Assembly: GCF_022539665.2 (NCBI RefSeq)
Contig: NC_081335.1
Location: forward strand, 5,518,001-5,582,000
From: Daphnia carinata
Lineage: Eukaryota > Arthropoda > Branchiopoda > Diplostraca > Daphniidae
Length of the DNA stretch: 64,000 bases
Direction of reading: 5' to 3'
The notes under the pieces are model-generated. The model made no database searches. It saw only the letters and a list, made by a program, of their open reading frames with translations, and had not been told where the DNA came from. How positions within the stretch are numbered: position 1 is the stretch's first letter; each line of letters starts with the position of its first letter. This document shows, in pieces, positions 1 through 11,245 of the stretch. The translations under genes were made by a program, and so were the position numbers.

Positions 1-53
1 CTGTATTTTGGAGACCAAACAGACAGTAATAAAACAAAAACGAACAAACATAC

Positions 54-3000
54 CGATCGAATTGTAAGGTGTTCCTTAAAGACGCTGAAACTGGATCAAT
101 AACGTCAGCTTTCGAACTGCTTCCATTACCACTGTTGTTGCTGTGATCTCGCGAATGCCGGGGGGAATTGCATGGTGTAGGTGATCCTGAACGCGATTTG
201 GATCGCTGGTGCGACCCTCCACCATTTCCGTCACATTCGCTGCTCGAACTGGTCATTGATGGCGGTCCCATTAAGCCCATTCCATTCATTTCTTGCAACT
301 CCTGGTACTTGGTAGGATTGTACTGAACCAGCATCGTTATGGAATCCCCACATTGATGTAGAACACAGGCAGCAAGTTGATATGTGGCGCTGCGCATGTT
401 GATGCCACAAACTTCTAGCAGCTGATCGCCAACTTGCAAACCAACTTGTGCTGCCAAACTAGACTGATGCACAGATGAAACGAAAACTCCACCAGAATTG
501 CGGCAAAATATTTGAATGCCTAATGGTTCCGAAGATTTTTCAATATACACTCTAAAAAATTTAATGTAAACATCATGGAATTAGAATACAGTGGCTTAAG
601 TATAAATGAAACAAAAAAATTAGATTTACCTGCGTAGCTCATCCGGTGCCGGCTTAAATTTGTTACCGGTACCAGTTGCCCAAGAATATTCCTCGATTGA
701 CGACCGGCTACCCACGCCAGTACCTGGTCGACCTGGACTTAGGATTTCGACATGAAAATTAGGCATCGGGCTTCCATGCTCGGAAAGACGTTCGACGCTG
801 CTGGTTGACATTCTTCCAATGCTGTTTCTGCTCGTCACACTTGGATTCGAGGGAATTCGTATTCTAGCTGGCTCTTTCTTAACTGTGCCAATGCTATCAG
901 AATAAGGAAGCTGTACATATTCTGTATGGCTCCCTCGATTCGATTCATATCCAAACGGTACAGGGACAGAGGAATGGTTATGGCTGTGCTTGTGCGTCCT
1001 CGAATACGTCGAATCAATCGATGGAGACTGGGTGTGGCTGTACGATTTGTTGGAAAGAAGGCTGTGTGGTCCTCCCAAAGGAAAATCGTATGGGCTCTCC
1101 GTTGGTTGCCGAGGTAGTGGAGGCGGCGAGGAATAACGGGGCGGAGACAAGTTGTGTTGATGGCTATGCATATGCCCGACGTGAGGAGACACTTTATATT
1201 TTAGAGAAGAATGTAGCGCTGTTGGATAAAGTTGAGACTGTATGCGTAGATGCGTTGGAAGCGTAGAAGGCAATGCTGCGTGAACATGAACAGGTCCTCC
1301 TCCAGACAAGCCACTGGCAACGGTTGTAAGAGTCTGGGCCCCAGACGCCGGGGCTAATTGTCCATTCCGACAAACTTCGGTGTCCGCATCGGCTTTGCAC
1401 GTTGTTCCGCAACCAGCGTTTCCTTTTTTTTTCAAGTATCTACCTAAATCCTCTTTGCCTAAGTTGCCAGATTGCACGGACAGGTCTATGCTTCCATCAG
1501 ATGGTGGATCAACAGTTTCCATGCTAGTTCTGTCCCCATACGTCCTGTAGTCACCACTGGGAGCTGTTTGGCTGTAATAACAACAAATATTATTGTACAT
1601 GGTTTAATTTCATGCAACAACGAAAAGACGAAAACAAGAAAAGAATAGATAGGTTGAAAAAAGAAAAGAAAAGAGTACTGATAACAGGAGATCGTCTTGA
1701 ATTTCTTACCCAGAATCTTTGTCATCATCGGTCGTGTCGTCAACTGCCACCTCATCTTTGGAAGTTTTGGAAGCATCAATAAACACGGAGAGTGGTAGCC
1801 TGGCACGTGGGTATTTATAACTATGAAATAACGTATTAGCTCCTTCTAAATATTCTCCGGAAACGAAAGGAGATCCAGCGCGACATCGAGGCCATGTGCC
1901 GCCACTGTTCATTCTCGTATCATCTCTTTTACATTCAGATTTCGAACTGCCCATAATTCGCTTTCTTCTACTTAGCGTAACGAGGCCAGAACCCATTTCA
2001 TTTTTTTTCTATAAAAGAAAAACAATATGTATCATTAAAAAAATAATTAATTAAGTAATAAAAAATAAATAAATAAAATGTGCAAATGAGAAACGTGGAA
2101 GAATTACTTTATGAGTTCCCGAATTAGAAGCAGCATCATTGTTGGTAACGGTGTGAGGGTTGTAACGGTCAATTACGTCTTCTAAAATTGCGATCGCAGC
2201 CGCCTCGCGGTCAGTCCCGCTTGCAATAGGACTGTTTGAAGTATTGCAGACTGGCCGTTTTCCGTCATCCGTGTGATGGTTACCCTTTTCTTTACCATTA
2301 GGTCGTTTTGGGCGACCCAGTGTTTCACGGAACATGTCCCAGACAACTAGCCCAGCAGAGGCTATGGAACCAGCGCTAGAGACATTACTCGGGGCATTCG
2401 ATGACAAGGAGGAGCCTTTAGAATGTTTACTCCCTTGATGTCTTCGAGCGGTAGAAAAATGACCATCGACCTTGCCTTGTGCCTGAACATCATTGTGGTT
2501 TTCTTCTTCAGTTATGTTATGTGCACTTGAACTGCTGCTTGGAGACCCAAGAGAGGGTAGTGATACAGGAAAATTCGTAGACCCAAACGATCCTCGGATA
2601 ACAGTTATTACAGGCCCATCATTTTTGCCAAAACTGTCGTCTAAGATTCTGCAAACCTGTTCAAACAAATAGGGCAATTGCATGAGTTTGGCTGCAGAAA
2701 TTATGGAAAACAAATGTATACCTCGACAAAGCTAGCCATGCTGTCCAAAATTCTACCATTAATACTGCATAAGCGATCTCCAACCTTAAGAGAGCTTTCT
2801 CGAGCAGCCATGCTTCCCGGGGTAATAGACCTTATGTAAATTCCATTTTCCAATGTCAGTCCATGGGAGGCACCACCCAAAGGTAATTTAACCGAGTACA
2901 ATCCCTGATATAAGCACCTCTTTCGTTTGACTGTTAGGGTAACGGGCATTTTGGAAGACCGCAACAGATTTAGAACTGATTCGGCATCTGCCGCGGTGCA

Positions 3001-5615
3001 ACTCAGTGTGCCAACTTTGAGAAGGCAATCGTTGATCTTAAGTTTGCCGTCGGCAGGGCCTCCCCGCGTTACAGATACTACATACAGACCGTAGTCATTA
3101 CTGTAAACGGGGCGATTTTTCCCACCCGCTAACAGAAAGCCAAAATCCATTAGAGAGCTAGACCAATCAAGTTCAACTTCTACGGTTTCGGTGTCGCCAT
3201 CTGAAAAGTCGGTTCCCAGGGCAGAATCATAACTATGATTAAGAGGTGCCCGGCTTTCTTTTTCCTTTTCCTTTTCCAACTGAAGATCTCCCAGCTTCTC
3301 TTTCAATTCTATGGGAAACGTTAGAACAGAATGATGACCGGGAAACTCTAAATTAACCAAATAAAAAAGAGTCAAAAAGCAAAAGTTGCGGCAAGATACC
3401 TTTAAGCTCCTTAACAGTTTGATTTCTCTGACGTTTCACATCATCAGAATCTCGAAGAGCTTCGGCTAAATCAGAGACGGCTCTATCTCTTTCGCGCCTC
3501 AATCGATCACACAACGTCCGTATTGACTCTCTTTCCAAGACAATCTTATCTCGTTCACCAAAAGCCCAGTCCCGGCGTTGTTTTGACACTTCAGCTTCTT
3601 GGAGTGCTTCTGCATATTCTGCTTGTAGTTTTTCCACCTGTTTTTTAAGTTGCTCAACCTCTTGATCGCCCCCATCTACTGGGTACAGTTCACCTCTGCC
3701 ACTTTTTGGCGTTTCGGTACGGTCTTTGCGAACCTGTTCACCTCCCAAGCAGCCGTTTCCAATTCCAAAGCGAATTTTTCTTTCTTGGTCATCTAGACGT
3801 AGGTTCTCATTCCATTGAGGTTCCTGGTATTCACCGTATCTTTCTCGCATGTGATGCAATTCCTAAACAAAAATTATGCACAGATGAACCAAAAATCAAA
3901 CCTCAAAAAGGGGATAACAATAATATATAAAAATATGTACATATAAATAAGAAAAAATAAAAAAATAAAACTGTTAAACAAATAAACATATTAAATAAAA
4001 AAAATTGGGTTGAACAAACACAGCAAAAACAAAACTATAGGCTATATTCTAGATGTAGCAAGAATACCTTTAATGCGTTGTCTCGATCATCCAAAGCAGA
4101 TTTAATTTCTCTACGCAACGATTCAACTTCATACAGCAACATTTTCTTTTCATCATGGGATTCACTGCTCTTAATTTCCAGGGTCTTCAATTTCTTGTTT
4201 GACTGTGACAGATCGTCCTGCAGCTTCTCGATTTCTTTATGGACCGAATCTCTCTCACGCATGACGAGCGAGTATTCCTCCATTGCTGCATTTCGTTCTT
4301 CAGTCAAACGTTTTAAATCTTTACTGCTCTTCATTCTCACCGCCATCCCTTTGTTGATTTCTTCTTCATGCTGGAGTTGAATTTTAGTTAAATAGTCCAT
4401 ATAGGTGTTTCGTTCACGGATAGCCATGTCCCATTGCATAATGGCATGAGTGCACTGCGACTTTAGAACGTTCCTCTCACGTACAGCTGCATTGCGTTCC
4501 TGAATAGATTCCTCATATTGCTTCTTCAACCTAGTCATCTCCTCTTGAGCAAGTTCTAACTTGCTCACAGCAGCTGAATGAGATGCTACTAGATCGGCAT
4601 ATCTTTTCCGTAAAGAGTCATGCTCATCTAAAGGCCAACATGGGAAATGAAATATAGAGACACTTCTCTGAATAAAGAAATAAATACACTAAAACTATTC
4701 ACATGATAAAATCTCGATTTTGGTACCATGTAATTATAGTGTAACTCATTTCAATATTCTAGGCTAATACATGACGAAATTGCATGCTGTAAGGCGAAAT
4801 AAAATATAATAATATTTTTCAACCTACCTTTAATTGCTTCAAATTTCCGTAGCGTGTTGACATAAAGCTGATTGAGCGTTTCATTTGTTCCATTTCCTTT
4901 TATCACAGCTTCTTGTTGCTGTCGTCTTAAATCATTTATCTCTTTCCGATCTTCTTCTCTTGCTTGGCTAAGGCTATGAACTTCTTGTTCTAATCTTTGC
5001 TTTCCAGTTAAGACATCACCATACTTTGCTCTTAATGTATGCATCTCTTGAGTAGTAGAATCAAGTTTGGACAGCACAGATCTATGCTGCCCACGATAAT
5101 ACTCAGATTCTTGGACAGCCTTTTCACATCTATCATGCTGTCTCTTTAAGGACTGCAACTCACTCATTGCTGCCTCACATTGTCTCTGTAGGGCATCATA
5201 GTCCCTTGCTGAGGACAATTGCTGTGAGTAGGATGAGCGTGGTAGTGTACCTAAAAGGTTGTTCAAATAAATGTAAAATTAAATGGATAATATTACTACA
5301 ATTACCGGCAGAAGAGAAGTTAAATGGTGCTGAAACAGATGGTGAAGGGGTTTGATGTTGAATCTTTGTCAATTCCTTTCTTAACAAATCTCTGTCATGA
5401 GTTACTAACTGCAAATAATAAAACTTCTTTACTATATCTCAAAATGTACTTCAGAAAATGTAAACCTTAAGTTCCGCTTTAAGAAGAGCAAGATTGCTTT
5501 GCTGAAGATCATAATCAGGCCCCATGCCGATTGGTGATGCATTTTCACAAACAATTTGATTCACTCCTAATGAAAGATCATTTCCACCAACACCAGACTC
5601 ATCGGTGTTTTCCAT
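54..5615 (-). CDS. Dlg5: Discs large homolog 5 (Dlg5), N-terminal and central part; runs off the left edge
   Basis: This is a MAGUK scaffold of cell junctions and polarity. I read ten coding exons on the minus strand: 5615-5466, 5408-5306, 5250-4828, 4627-4068, 3862-3400, 3308-2722, 2656-2108, 2008-1710, 1571-630 and 551-54. Every junction has GT/AG borders and the phases chain without a stop for about 1,524 codons. The start ATG (5615) opens the first coding exon directly behind a TTTTACAG acceptor. Residues ~85-590 form a long coiled coil. PDZ1 is at ~607-696 (loop FGFLL), PDZ2 at ~703-775 (loop HGLTL), then a His/Ser/Pro-rich linker, and a third PDZ at ~1360-1437 (loop PLGI, then GDQLLEVCGINMRSATYQ). 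This coiled-coil and multi-PDZ order is that of Dlg5. A further PDZ, the SH3 and the guanylate kinase domain should lie beyond position 1; a donor (GTATGT) at 53-48 shows the gene continues. No lesion seen. Confidence 0.93.
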
Positions 5616-5973
5616 CTGTAAAAGAGCCATAATATTAAAAAAAAATAAAAGCTAAGAAACTTATATTTCAACCTAGCACTGAACAAGCAATACTGTACAC
5701 CTATATTACAATAATCATGTTCTGTAATGGAACTCATAGGAAGATATTTTTATTGGTCCTGTTGTCAACTGACAGGCATTTAACATAGATTCATTGTAGT
5801 TTGAGGCCCAAACACACGGTGACATCCATAATACATTTAATGACAGTATAAATAATAATAAGAATTCTATCGCGTACGACAGAAGTAAAAGGTGTTCATA
5901 TTCCTACTCTCAGGCAGACAAGCATTGCACTTTTTTCATTTACCTACTTCTTTAGCTTGAATGATTTGCTTAC

Positions 5974-6070
5974 CTTAATTGTCCAGTTGTGCAAAAATAC
6001 GGCACTCGATCACGAAAGTTTTCACACAAACGTAGGAATAGGTTCCATTATTGCACTAGCGGATTCCATA
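5974..6070 (-). promoter_or_regulatory. Probable 5' untranslated first exon and upstream region of Dlg5
   Basis: The first coding exon of Dlg5 begins exactly at its ATG behind a splice acceptor, so a 5' non-coding exon is required. Just upstream on the minus strand there is a consensus donor (AAG|GTAAGC, exon end at 5974). The candidate exon contains an ATG at about 6068, but its frame meets a stop after 15 codons, consistent with leader sequence. The intron would be 5616-5973. The transcription start is not visible; the right limit given is arbitrary. Confidence 0.45.
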
Positions 6071-6711
6071 ATTAATAGAAAAACAGCACACCATATTTAG
6101 GTTTACTTCCAAGCAAATTCACAGCAATAACCCGAAGTCTTGAGTGCTTTTGACTGTCCCTTCCATAACACTGCTGTATTAAAGAACGTAGGTAAGGAGA
6201 AGGGAAACTCTTTGAGCAACTGTTACGAAACCTTACACTACTAGCGCTCGAACGGTTTTCGTGAAAATAAGAAAAAAAAAATTTTAGATTAAGTTTTGGG
6301 CAGCGATCGACTGTATCAGTTGGATTCAAATAAAATTTTGATCTAATAATGATATGAATCTATTTTCAATGATTATTTTTTTCTTAGAATTGATTTTGAG
6401 AGGATTTAGGATTTTGATTTCTTTATTTTTGAACAAATTGACTCAAGTCAGGAATCGACACCGAGCCAATCGGAGCGCTTTTTGCCGATCGGGTAGCATT
6501 TCGGGGCATCGGCGCAGGCTTTCGGGGCTTGGGGTGAAATTTCTTCTCCGTAAACCCAATCGGTGTTCCATCGGGGTACAGTGCAGGGCCACTTATAGCA
6601 CCGCCTAGCTGTGGAACCGGCTCGGCTATCGAACTGGTTTTTTCTTTCCGCGTCTCAGCGCCGCCATTGGCCGTATTTTGAACTAAACCCATATTCCGTG
6701 GTGGAAATGAA

Positions 6712-6950
6712 CAGCTACAAACCAGAGATAAGGAGATGGGATACGACCGTGTTAAAGTCACCATGACACATTTTGAGGCAGCATCTAGCGGATAATTCCC
6801 TCCCTTATCATTAGCAGACGAATTCCCTGCAAGGAACCAATGTGAGAGGCGGCTAATTTGAATATGGGCAAGGAAAGTCGGACATTTCGCCAGATAAACA
6901 CACAACGAAAGTTCTGTGACTCGAAGAGCGTTGAAAACTCGGGGAATCAA
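6712..6950 (-). pseudogene. RNase H-domain relic of a non-LTR retrotransposon
   Basis: The minus-strand reading frame carries a segment ending in LSHWFLAGNSSANDKGG. It resembles the C-terminal RNase H signature of I-type non-LTR elements (W-x-P-S-H-x-G-x-x-G-N-E-x-A-D), with N in place of the catalytic D. The stretch 6712-6835 has a diverged inverted counterpart at 11128-11240. The reading frame runs on leftwards to 6423 with a Pro/Lys-rich tail I do not recognise. This is a family-level reading from one motif and is tentative. Confidence 0.35.
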
Positions 6951-7110
6951 AAGAGGTCGATTTTCTGGAATTTTTGGCTTACAAATACTTTCCAGGGAAC
7001 CTGTTAGCTAATTATCGAATTTTATCCTGCAAAATACCCAGCCTCAGTTTACAAGTTGCTCACAGTAGTTCTCGATGTGTTTTCTTCTTCTGTTTGAGTA
7101 AGAATGTGCA

Positions 7111-7176
7111 AATGCCTCCCAAATGTAGTGCCGTTAACTGCAATTCGAAGAGACGTGATCAACCAGTTTCATTTTG
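7111..7176 (+). CDS. Possible first exon of a THAP zinc-finger protein
   Basis: ATG at 7111 opens MPPKCSAVNCNSKRRDQPVSF, the usual start of a THAP domain (Met, Pro, then Cys, about four residues, Cys, a basic stretch and SF). THAP domains bind DNA and occur in cellular regulators and P-element-type transposases. A perfect donor (TTT|GTAAGT) follows at 7177, where THAP genes are often split. I could not find exon 2; the presumed intron is occupied by the MITE at 7256-8057. This may be an orphan exon. Confidence 0.4.
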
Positions 7177-7255
7177 TAAGTTTCATAACGATGCTCTGCG
7201 ACTAATTATCTTACTGAAACATTTGGCGCCTAGATTTAAGCTTTAAAAAGATTTG

Positions 7256-8057
7256 CGGTGAAATAGGACAGAAACGAAATAGGACTGGAGAAATAGGACT
7301 GGGAGAAATAGGACTGACTTTTAAAAACTCTTAGGGCAGTCCTATTTCTCCATGGCATCAGTCCTATTTCTCCGCGGCATTAGTCCTATTTCTCCTTAGA
7401 AATAGTCCTATTTCATTTACTTTGTTCCAGTAGGAGCGATGAGTCTCCAATCCGGTAGGCAACATATTGCGTAAGAGCGTCGGCTTATATCCATTTCCCT
7501 TTTTAAAAACCGATGGTGTTAACTCATTAGTTAAATAGACATACTACAGAAATATTTATTACTTATATTGCACTATATGTAGTCATATCCAACTTTTCCA
7601 ATCGCACTAATGTTTTACTATTTCATACCACTATCTTTACATCAAATACAGCTCTTACATATTCTGATTTTGCTCTAATAGTATTTTATTTAATGAACTC
7701 TATTAGATTCAAAATAATTCATGTTCCCCAGCAATTTAAATTAAAATAGGATAAGAGATAAATGTTTTGTGAACCATTTAAGTAATGAGTTAACGCCCAC
7801 GGTTTCTTAGAAAGGGAAATGGATATAATCCGCCGCTCTTACGCAAAATGTTGCCTACCGGATTGGAGGCTCATCATTCCTACTGTAATAAAGTAAATGA
7901 AATAGGACTATTTCTAAGGAGAAATAGGACTAATGCCGAGGAGAAATAGGACTGATGCCGAGGATAAATTGGACTGTCCTAAAAGTTTTTAAAAGTCAGT
8001 TCTATTTCTCCCAGTCCTATTTCTCCAGTCCTATTTCGTTTCAGTCCTATTTCACCG
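7256..8057. mobile_element. Palindromic MITE with long terminal inverted repeats
   Basis: The left ~290 bp reappear inverted at the right end. Terminal motif is CGGTGAAATAGGACAG, with several subterminal copies of a short unit built on GAAATAGGACTG. The unique centre (~7530-7790) is AT-rich and non-coding. No convincing target-site duplication was found, so the superfamily is open. Partial relatives lie at 31076-31440 and 38150-38260. Confidence 0.8.
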
Positions 8058-8465
8058 GCTACCCTTAAAAAATTTCTGTTTTGTTCTCACTCCACTTTGG
8101 TTCCGCTTGTTAACTTGGAATACCATACTGGCTTTTTTTCCTGGCGAAATTGAATATATTAGCTAATAGTAAACTTAATTCGATAGTATTATATGCACAT
8201 ATCGATACGGATGGACCCCAAGACCAGCATGAAGCGGAATCGAATATTGTTAATTATTTCGTCAAATTTGTTGTTAGCAGATTTTCAAAATAAGATGTTT
8301 ATCTTACGTTAAAATTATTCAGTCAAAATATGTTTGAAGAAACTTTTAATCATAACCAGTTAAAAAAATCATGTTATACACCAGACTTGCCGCGCTGATC
8401 AATTTTCCGACCTTCTGAGTTTGATCGGATCGGGCGATCCCATCAAACTGCAAAAGATGGGATCG

Positions 8466-10247
8466 GGACAGAGTCTTTTGGGATAGTTGTCAAAAGGACT
8501 CAAGGTTTCCTGACACTAGTACTTTTGTTCCTCGACAGTTAGACATCTGGTTCACGACGAAAGAACATCTGGCTATCGACGTTTGGACTAATGGTTCCCG
8601 ACGTTTGGGCGCAACAATAAATTGTTGCTGAACCCAACGAGTGGTACACTTGACGCCAAGAGGATTCCAGTGCCATCGACGTTAGGGCTTTTGACTCTTT
8701 TTTTTTACTTGACGATTGTAACTGTAAACATCAAACGGATTCGTATGTAAGCGACAAATGGACTCCCGATTCAGCGACAAATCTTACATTTGTTATTGAT
8801 CAACAACCAACAACACAAGTTTTCTCGAGTTCCCAATGTGAATAGGAAGTAAAAGTTAATGATAACAGAGACATTCCTTAAATAATACTATGAAATAAAT
8901 GAATAAATTCTATTGTTCTTTACAGCGCAAACTCTTACCTCTATGATGAATAAACGGCTAACAGCTCAAGTTCAATCGAGTTCCCAATGTAAATATGCTG
9001 AGAAGGTAATACCAACACATCAAACCTTCAAATGATACTCTGAAATTAATGAACCAATCGTATTGTTATTACAGAACAATATCTTACATCTGCTATTGAT
9101 AAACAGCCCAAGTATACTCCACTTCCCAATGTGAAAATGCAGAAAAAGTAATGCTCAACAGCCCAAGTTCACTCGACTTCCCAATGTAAATATGCAGTAA
9201 AAGGCAAAAGACAGAAATTCTTCAAATATTATTACGAATTTAACGAATGTATAATATCAGTGTTTACAGCATCCAATTCATTCTTGGAAACCCGGATGGT
9301 AGTATCACCTGTTCAAGTGTAGTTCCTTTTTTTATTTCTATTTTTTTTTTGTGAGGAGGGGGGTTACCTGTCTTCTGTTTCAACGGCACTATGGCATGCA
9401 ACTTTCGAAAAAAAACTAGTGGTTTTCTTTGCCAAAATTAAACTGAAAAAAAGTGTAATATGAAAATGAAACAGTGATAAAATTAGTTTTCCTTCACAAT
9501 ATAATTCTTTGCTCCAATATTTGAACATAAAATAATTAACGGTGAATCGGTTATTCGGGGTTTGTTATAAGCTTGACAATTTCGATTCAACGTCAACAAA
9601 AACACAAGGTTACAGTTGACATCACTATCCTTTTTTACGTAGGATTACAAGTGCGCAAGACATTCTTTCGATTTGACGTAATTTTGTACTAATGTATAAA
9701 TAACACTTTGGTTTCTGTCAAAAGCCATCGCCAAAAAGTAAATAACACAATTGCAAGTGGTGCTAATTTTATATGATTTTATTTACACTTTTTTTACAAT
9801 ACAAATACCAAAATTCATAAAAATAAACAATAGCAAAATATCTGTACAACAATGAAATCAATTAACTACTAAACTATTTGGCAATACTCAAGGTGAAGTA
9901 ATTCCGAAAATTAATGTGTAAGTAGATCAGGAGTCCATTTGTCGCTGGATCGGGAGTCCACTTGTCGCTTACATACGTATCCATTTTACGTTTATGGTCC
10001 CGATCTTCAAGTAAAAAAAAGAGTCAAAAGCCCTATAACGTCGATTGCATTGGAATCCTCTTGGCGTCAAGTGTGCCACGCGTTGGGTTCACCAACAATT
10101 TATTGTTGCGCCCAAACGTCGGGAACCACTAGTCCAAAAGTCGATAGACAGATGTCTTTTCGTCGGGTACCAGATGTCCAAGTGTCGGAAACCTGCAACC
10201 AAAAGTCGGAAACCCTGGAGTCCTTTTTGTAACTCGCCCAAAAGATC
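8466..10247. mobile_element. Foldback-like element inserted in the hAT element
   Basis: About 320 bp at 8466-8790 recur inverted at 9927-10247. Both arms contain short words such as CTTTTGG, GACATCTGG, TTCCCGACG and GACTCCCGATnCAGCGACAAAT, with alternating CGAC motifs. The ends are approximate (around TCTTTTGGG). The interior holds a tandem repeat (8800-9260) and otherwise AT-rich sequence without a convincing ORF. Short ORFs across the right arm lie in repeated sequence and are not genes. Confidence 0.72.
8800..9260. repeat. Degenerate tandem repeat, units up to ~160 bp, about four copies
   Basis: The motif 'CAACAGCCCAAGTTCACTCG' followed by 'ACTTCCCAATGTAAATATGC' recurs at about 8803, 8957, 9105 and 9160. 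Spacing varies because some units lack the middle part. It lies wholly inside the foldback-like element. Non-coding as far as I can see. Confidence 0.6.
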
Positions 10248-10369
10248 ACATGCCGATCGGATCGGCGATCAAATTTTGCCAATCATTTTTACCGATCATT
10301 TTTGTGTGACATCTAACGCTAAAAATTCACACTGTTTAACCAATGTAGCATTGGCTGTCACAGCGACAG

Positions 10370-10719
10370 TGCAACAATTGAAAGTTGCGTTTCTGTTTGT
10401 TTATTTTAAAATCGGCACCAACATTACAAAAATCTGCACAACCAGTCTGTGTGACGGCTACAGCAGGACTCTCTTTTGGACGCTCGGGTGGGGGCTTTAT
10501 ACCGCGCCTTAACTTGGGAACGCTAAGGTTAGCGTGTGCAATAAAACAGCGAAACAGTGTCAAAAAGGGAGACGAGGTTAACTGATGAGCTTGGTGTCGT
10601 TGACACCTCGGTCAAGCGGAAGAAAGTGATAAGAGGGAAAAACGTAGAAATAAGGTCGAGTGGGGTGGGGAGATAGCAAGAGGCGATATGGGAGTTGAGC
10701 TGAGCTTGAAGTCCTTACA
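10370..10719 (-). mobile_element. Solo LTR with 4-bp target duplication
   Basis: Read on the minus strand, the LTR begins TGTAAGGACTTC and ends TTGTTGCA. It is flanked by ACAG on both sides (10366-10369, 10720-10723). It contains a TATA box (TATAAAG, complement of 10495-10501) and conserved GTGTCAACGACACC. A related LTR is at 16100-16891. TG...CA ends and a 4-bp duplication suit Gypsy or BEL/Pao elements; no internal coding region remains to decide. Confidence 0.75.
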
Positions 10720-11119
10720 ACAGTCACTGACGGCCATTGAGGGTTAACACTAAACAGTTTCCCTCAATTGGCATTCGCAAAAATAGTAGTGAAAGAGAAC
10801 CATACGATGCAAAATCTACAGCTAGATGGCGAAAAGTTTGATCGCTAAAAACGACCGGATCGCGATCAATTTTTTGGGATCACCGATCCGATCTCCGATC
10901 TTTCTCGAAAGATCGGATCGGCGATCTATTTTTTGATCGAAGATCGGATGGGCGATCAATTTTTGATCACGATCGCGGCAAGTCTGTTATACACCAATCT
11001 GTAAAACTAATTTCATTGAGAGTTTACTTTTAGTCATGAAACTTTATTTTGTGTGTTATTATCTGGCGCATTGTCTAACTCTCCGTGACCATTTCAAGTC
11101 ACCCGCCTGTAACAATGCT

Positions 11120-11245
11120 TGCTTGCAGGGAATTCGTCTGCTAATGAGAAAGGGAGGGAATTAGCCGCTAAATGGAGTGTCGAAATCTGTCATGGCGGCT
11201 CTCCCTATTCCGTGTCCCATCTCCTTATCTCTGATACAAACCAAC
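11120..11245 (+). pseudogene. RNase H relic, inverted partner of the one at 6.7 kb
   Basis: The plus strand reads LLAGNSSANEKGRELAAK, matching the minus-strand relic at 6712-6835 and the C-terminal RNase H motif of non-LTR retrotransposons. After about 40 codons the frame decays. The two relics face opposite directions around the hAT/MITE cluster, so they may be two independent insertions or an inverted duplication. Confidence 0.35.

Larger units (their letters stand above)
8382..10986. mobile_element. Non-autonomous hAT element with 8-bp target duplication, carrying nested insertions
   Basis: Termini are CAGACTTGCCGCG on the left and its complement CGCGGCAAGTCTG on the right. Both are flanked by a perfect 8-bp duplication TTATACAC (8374-8381 and 10987-10994). 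CAG termini and 8-bp duplications are hallmarks of hAT transposons. Subterminal regions are rich in GATCGGATCGGCGATC-like words. No hAT transposase is encoded. The body is interrupted by a foldback-like element (about 8466-10247) and a solo LTR (10370-10719). A truncated relative at 58732-58990 shows what the uninterrupted right half looks like. Confidence 0.88.

Noticed and set aside
835-1412. Several ORFs overlapping the large Dlg5 exon on the opposite strand or in other frames
   Set aside because: They are shadows of the 942-bp coding exon; the minus-strand exon reading has splice signals and domain continuity, these do not.
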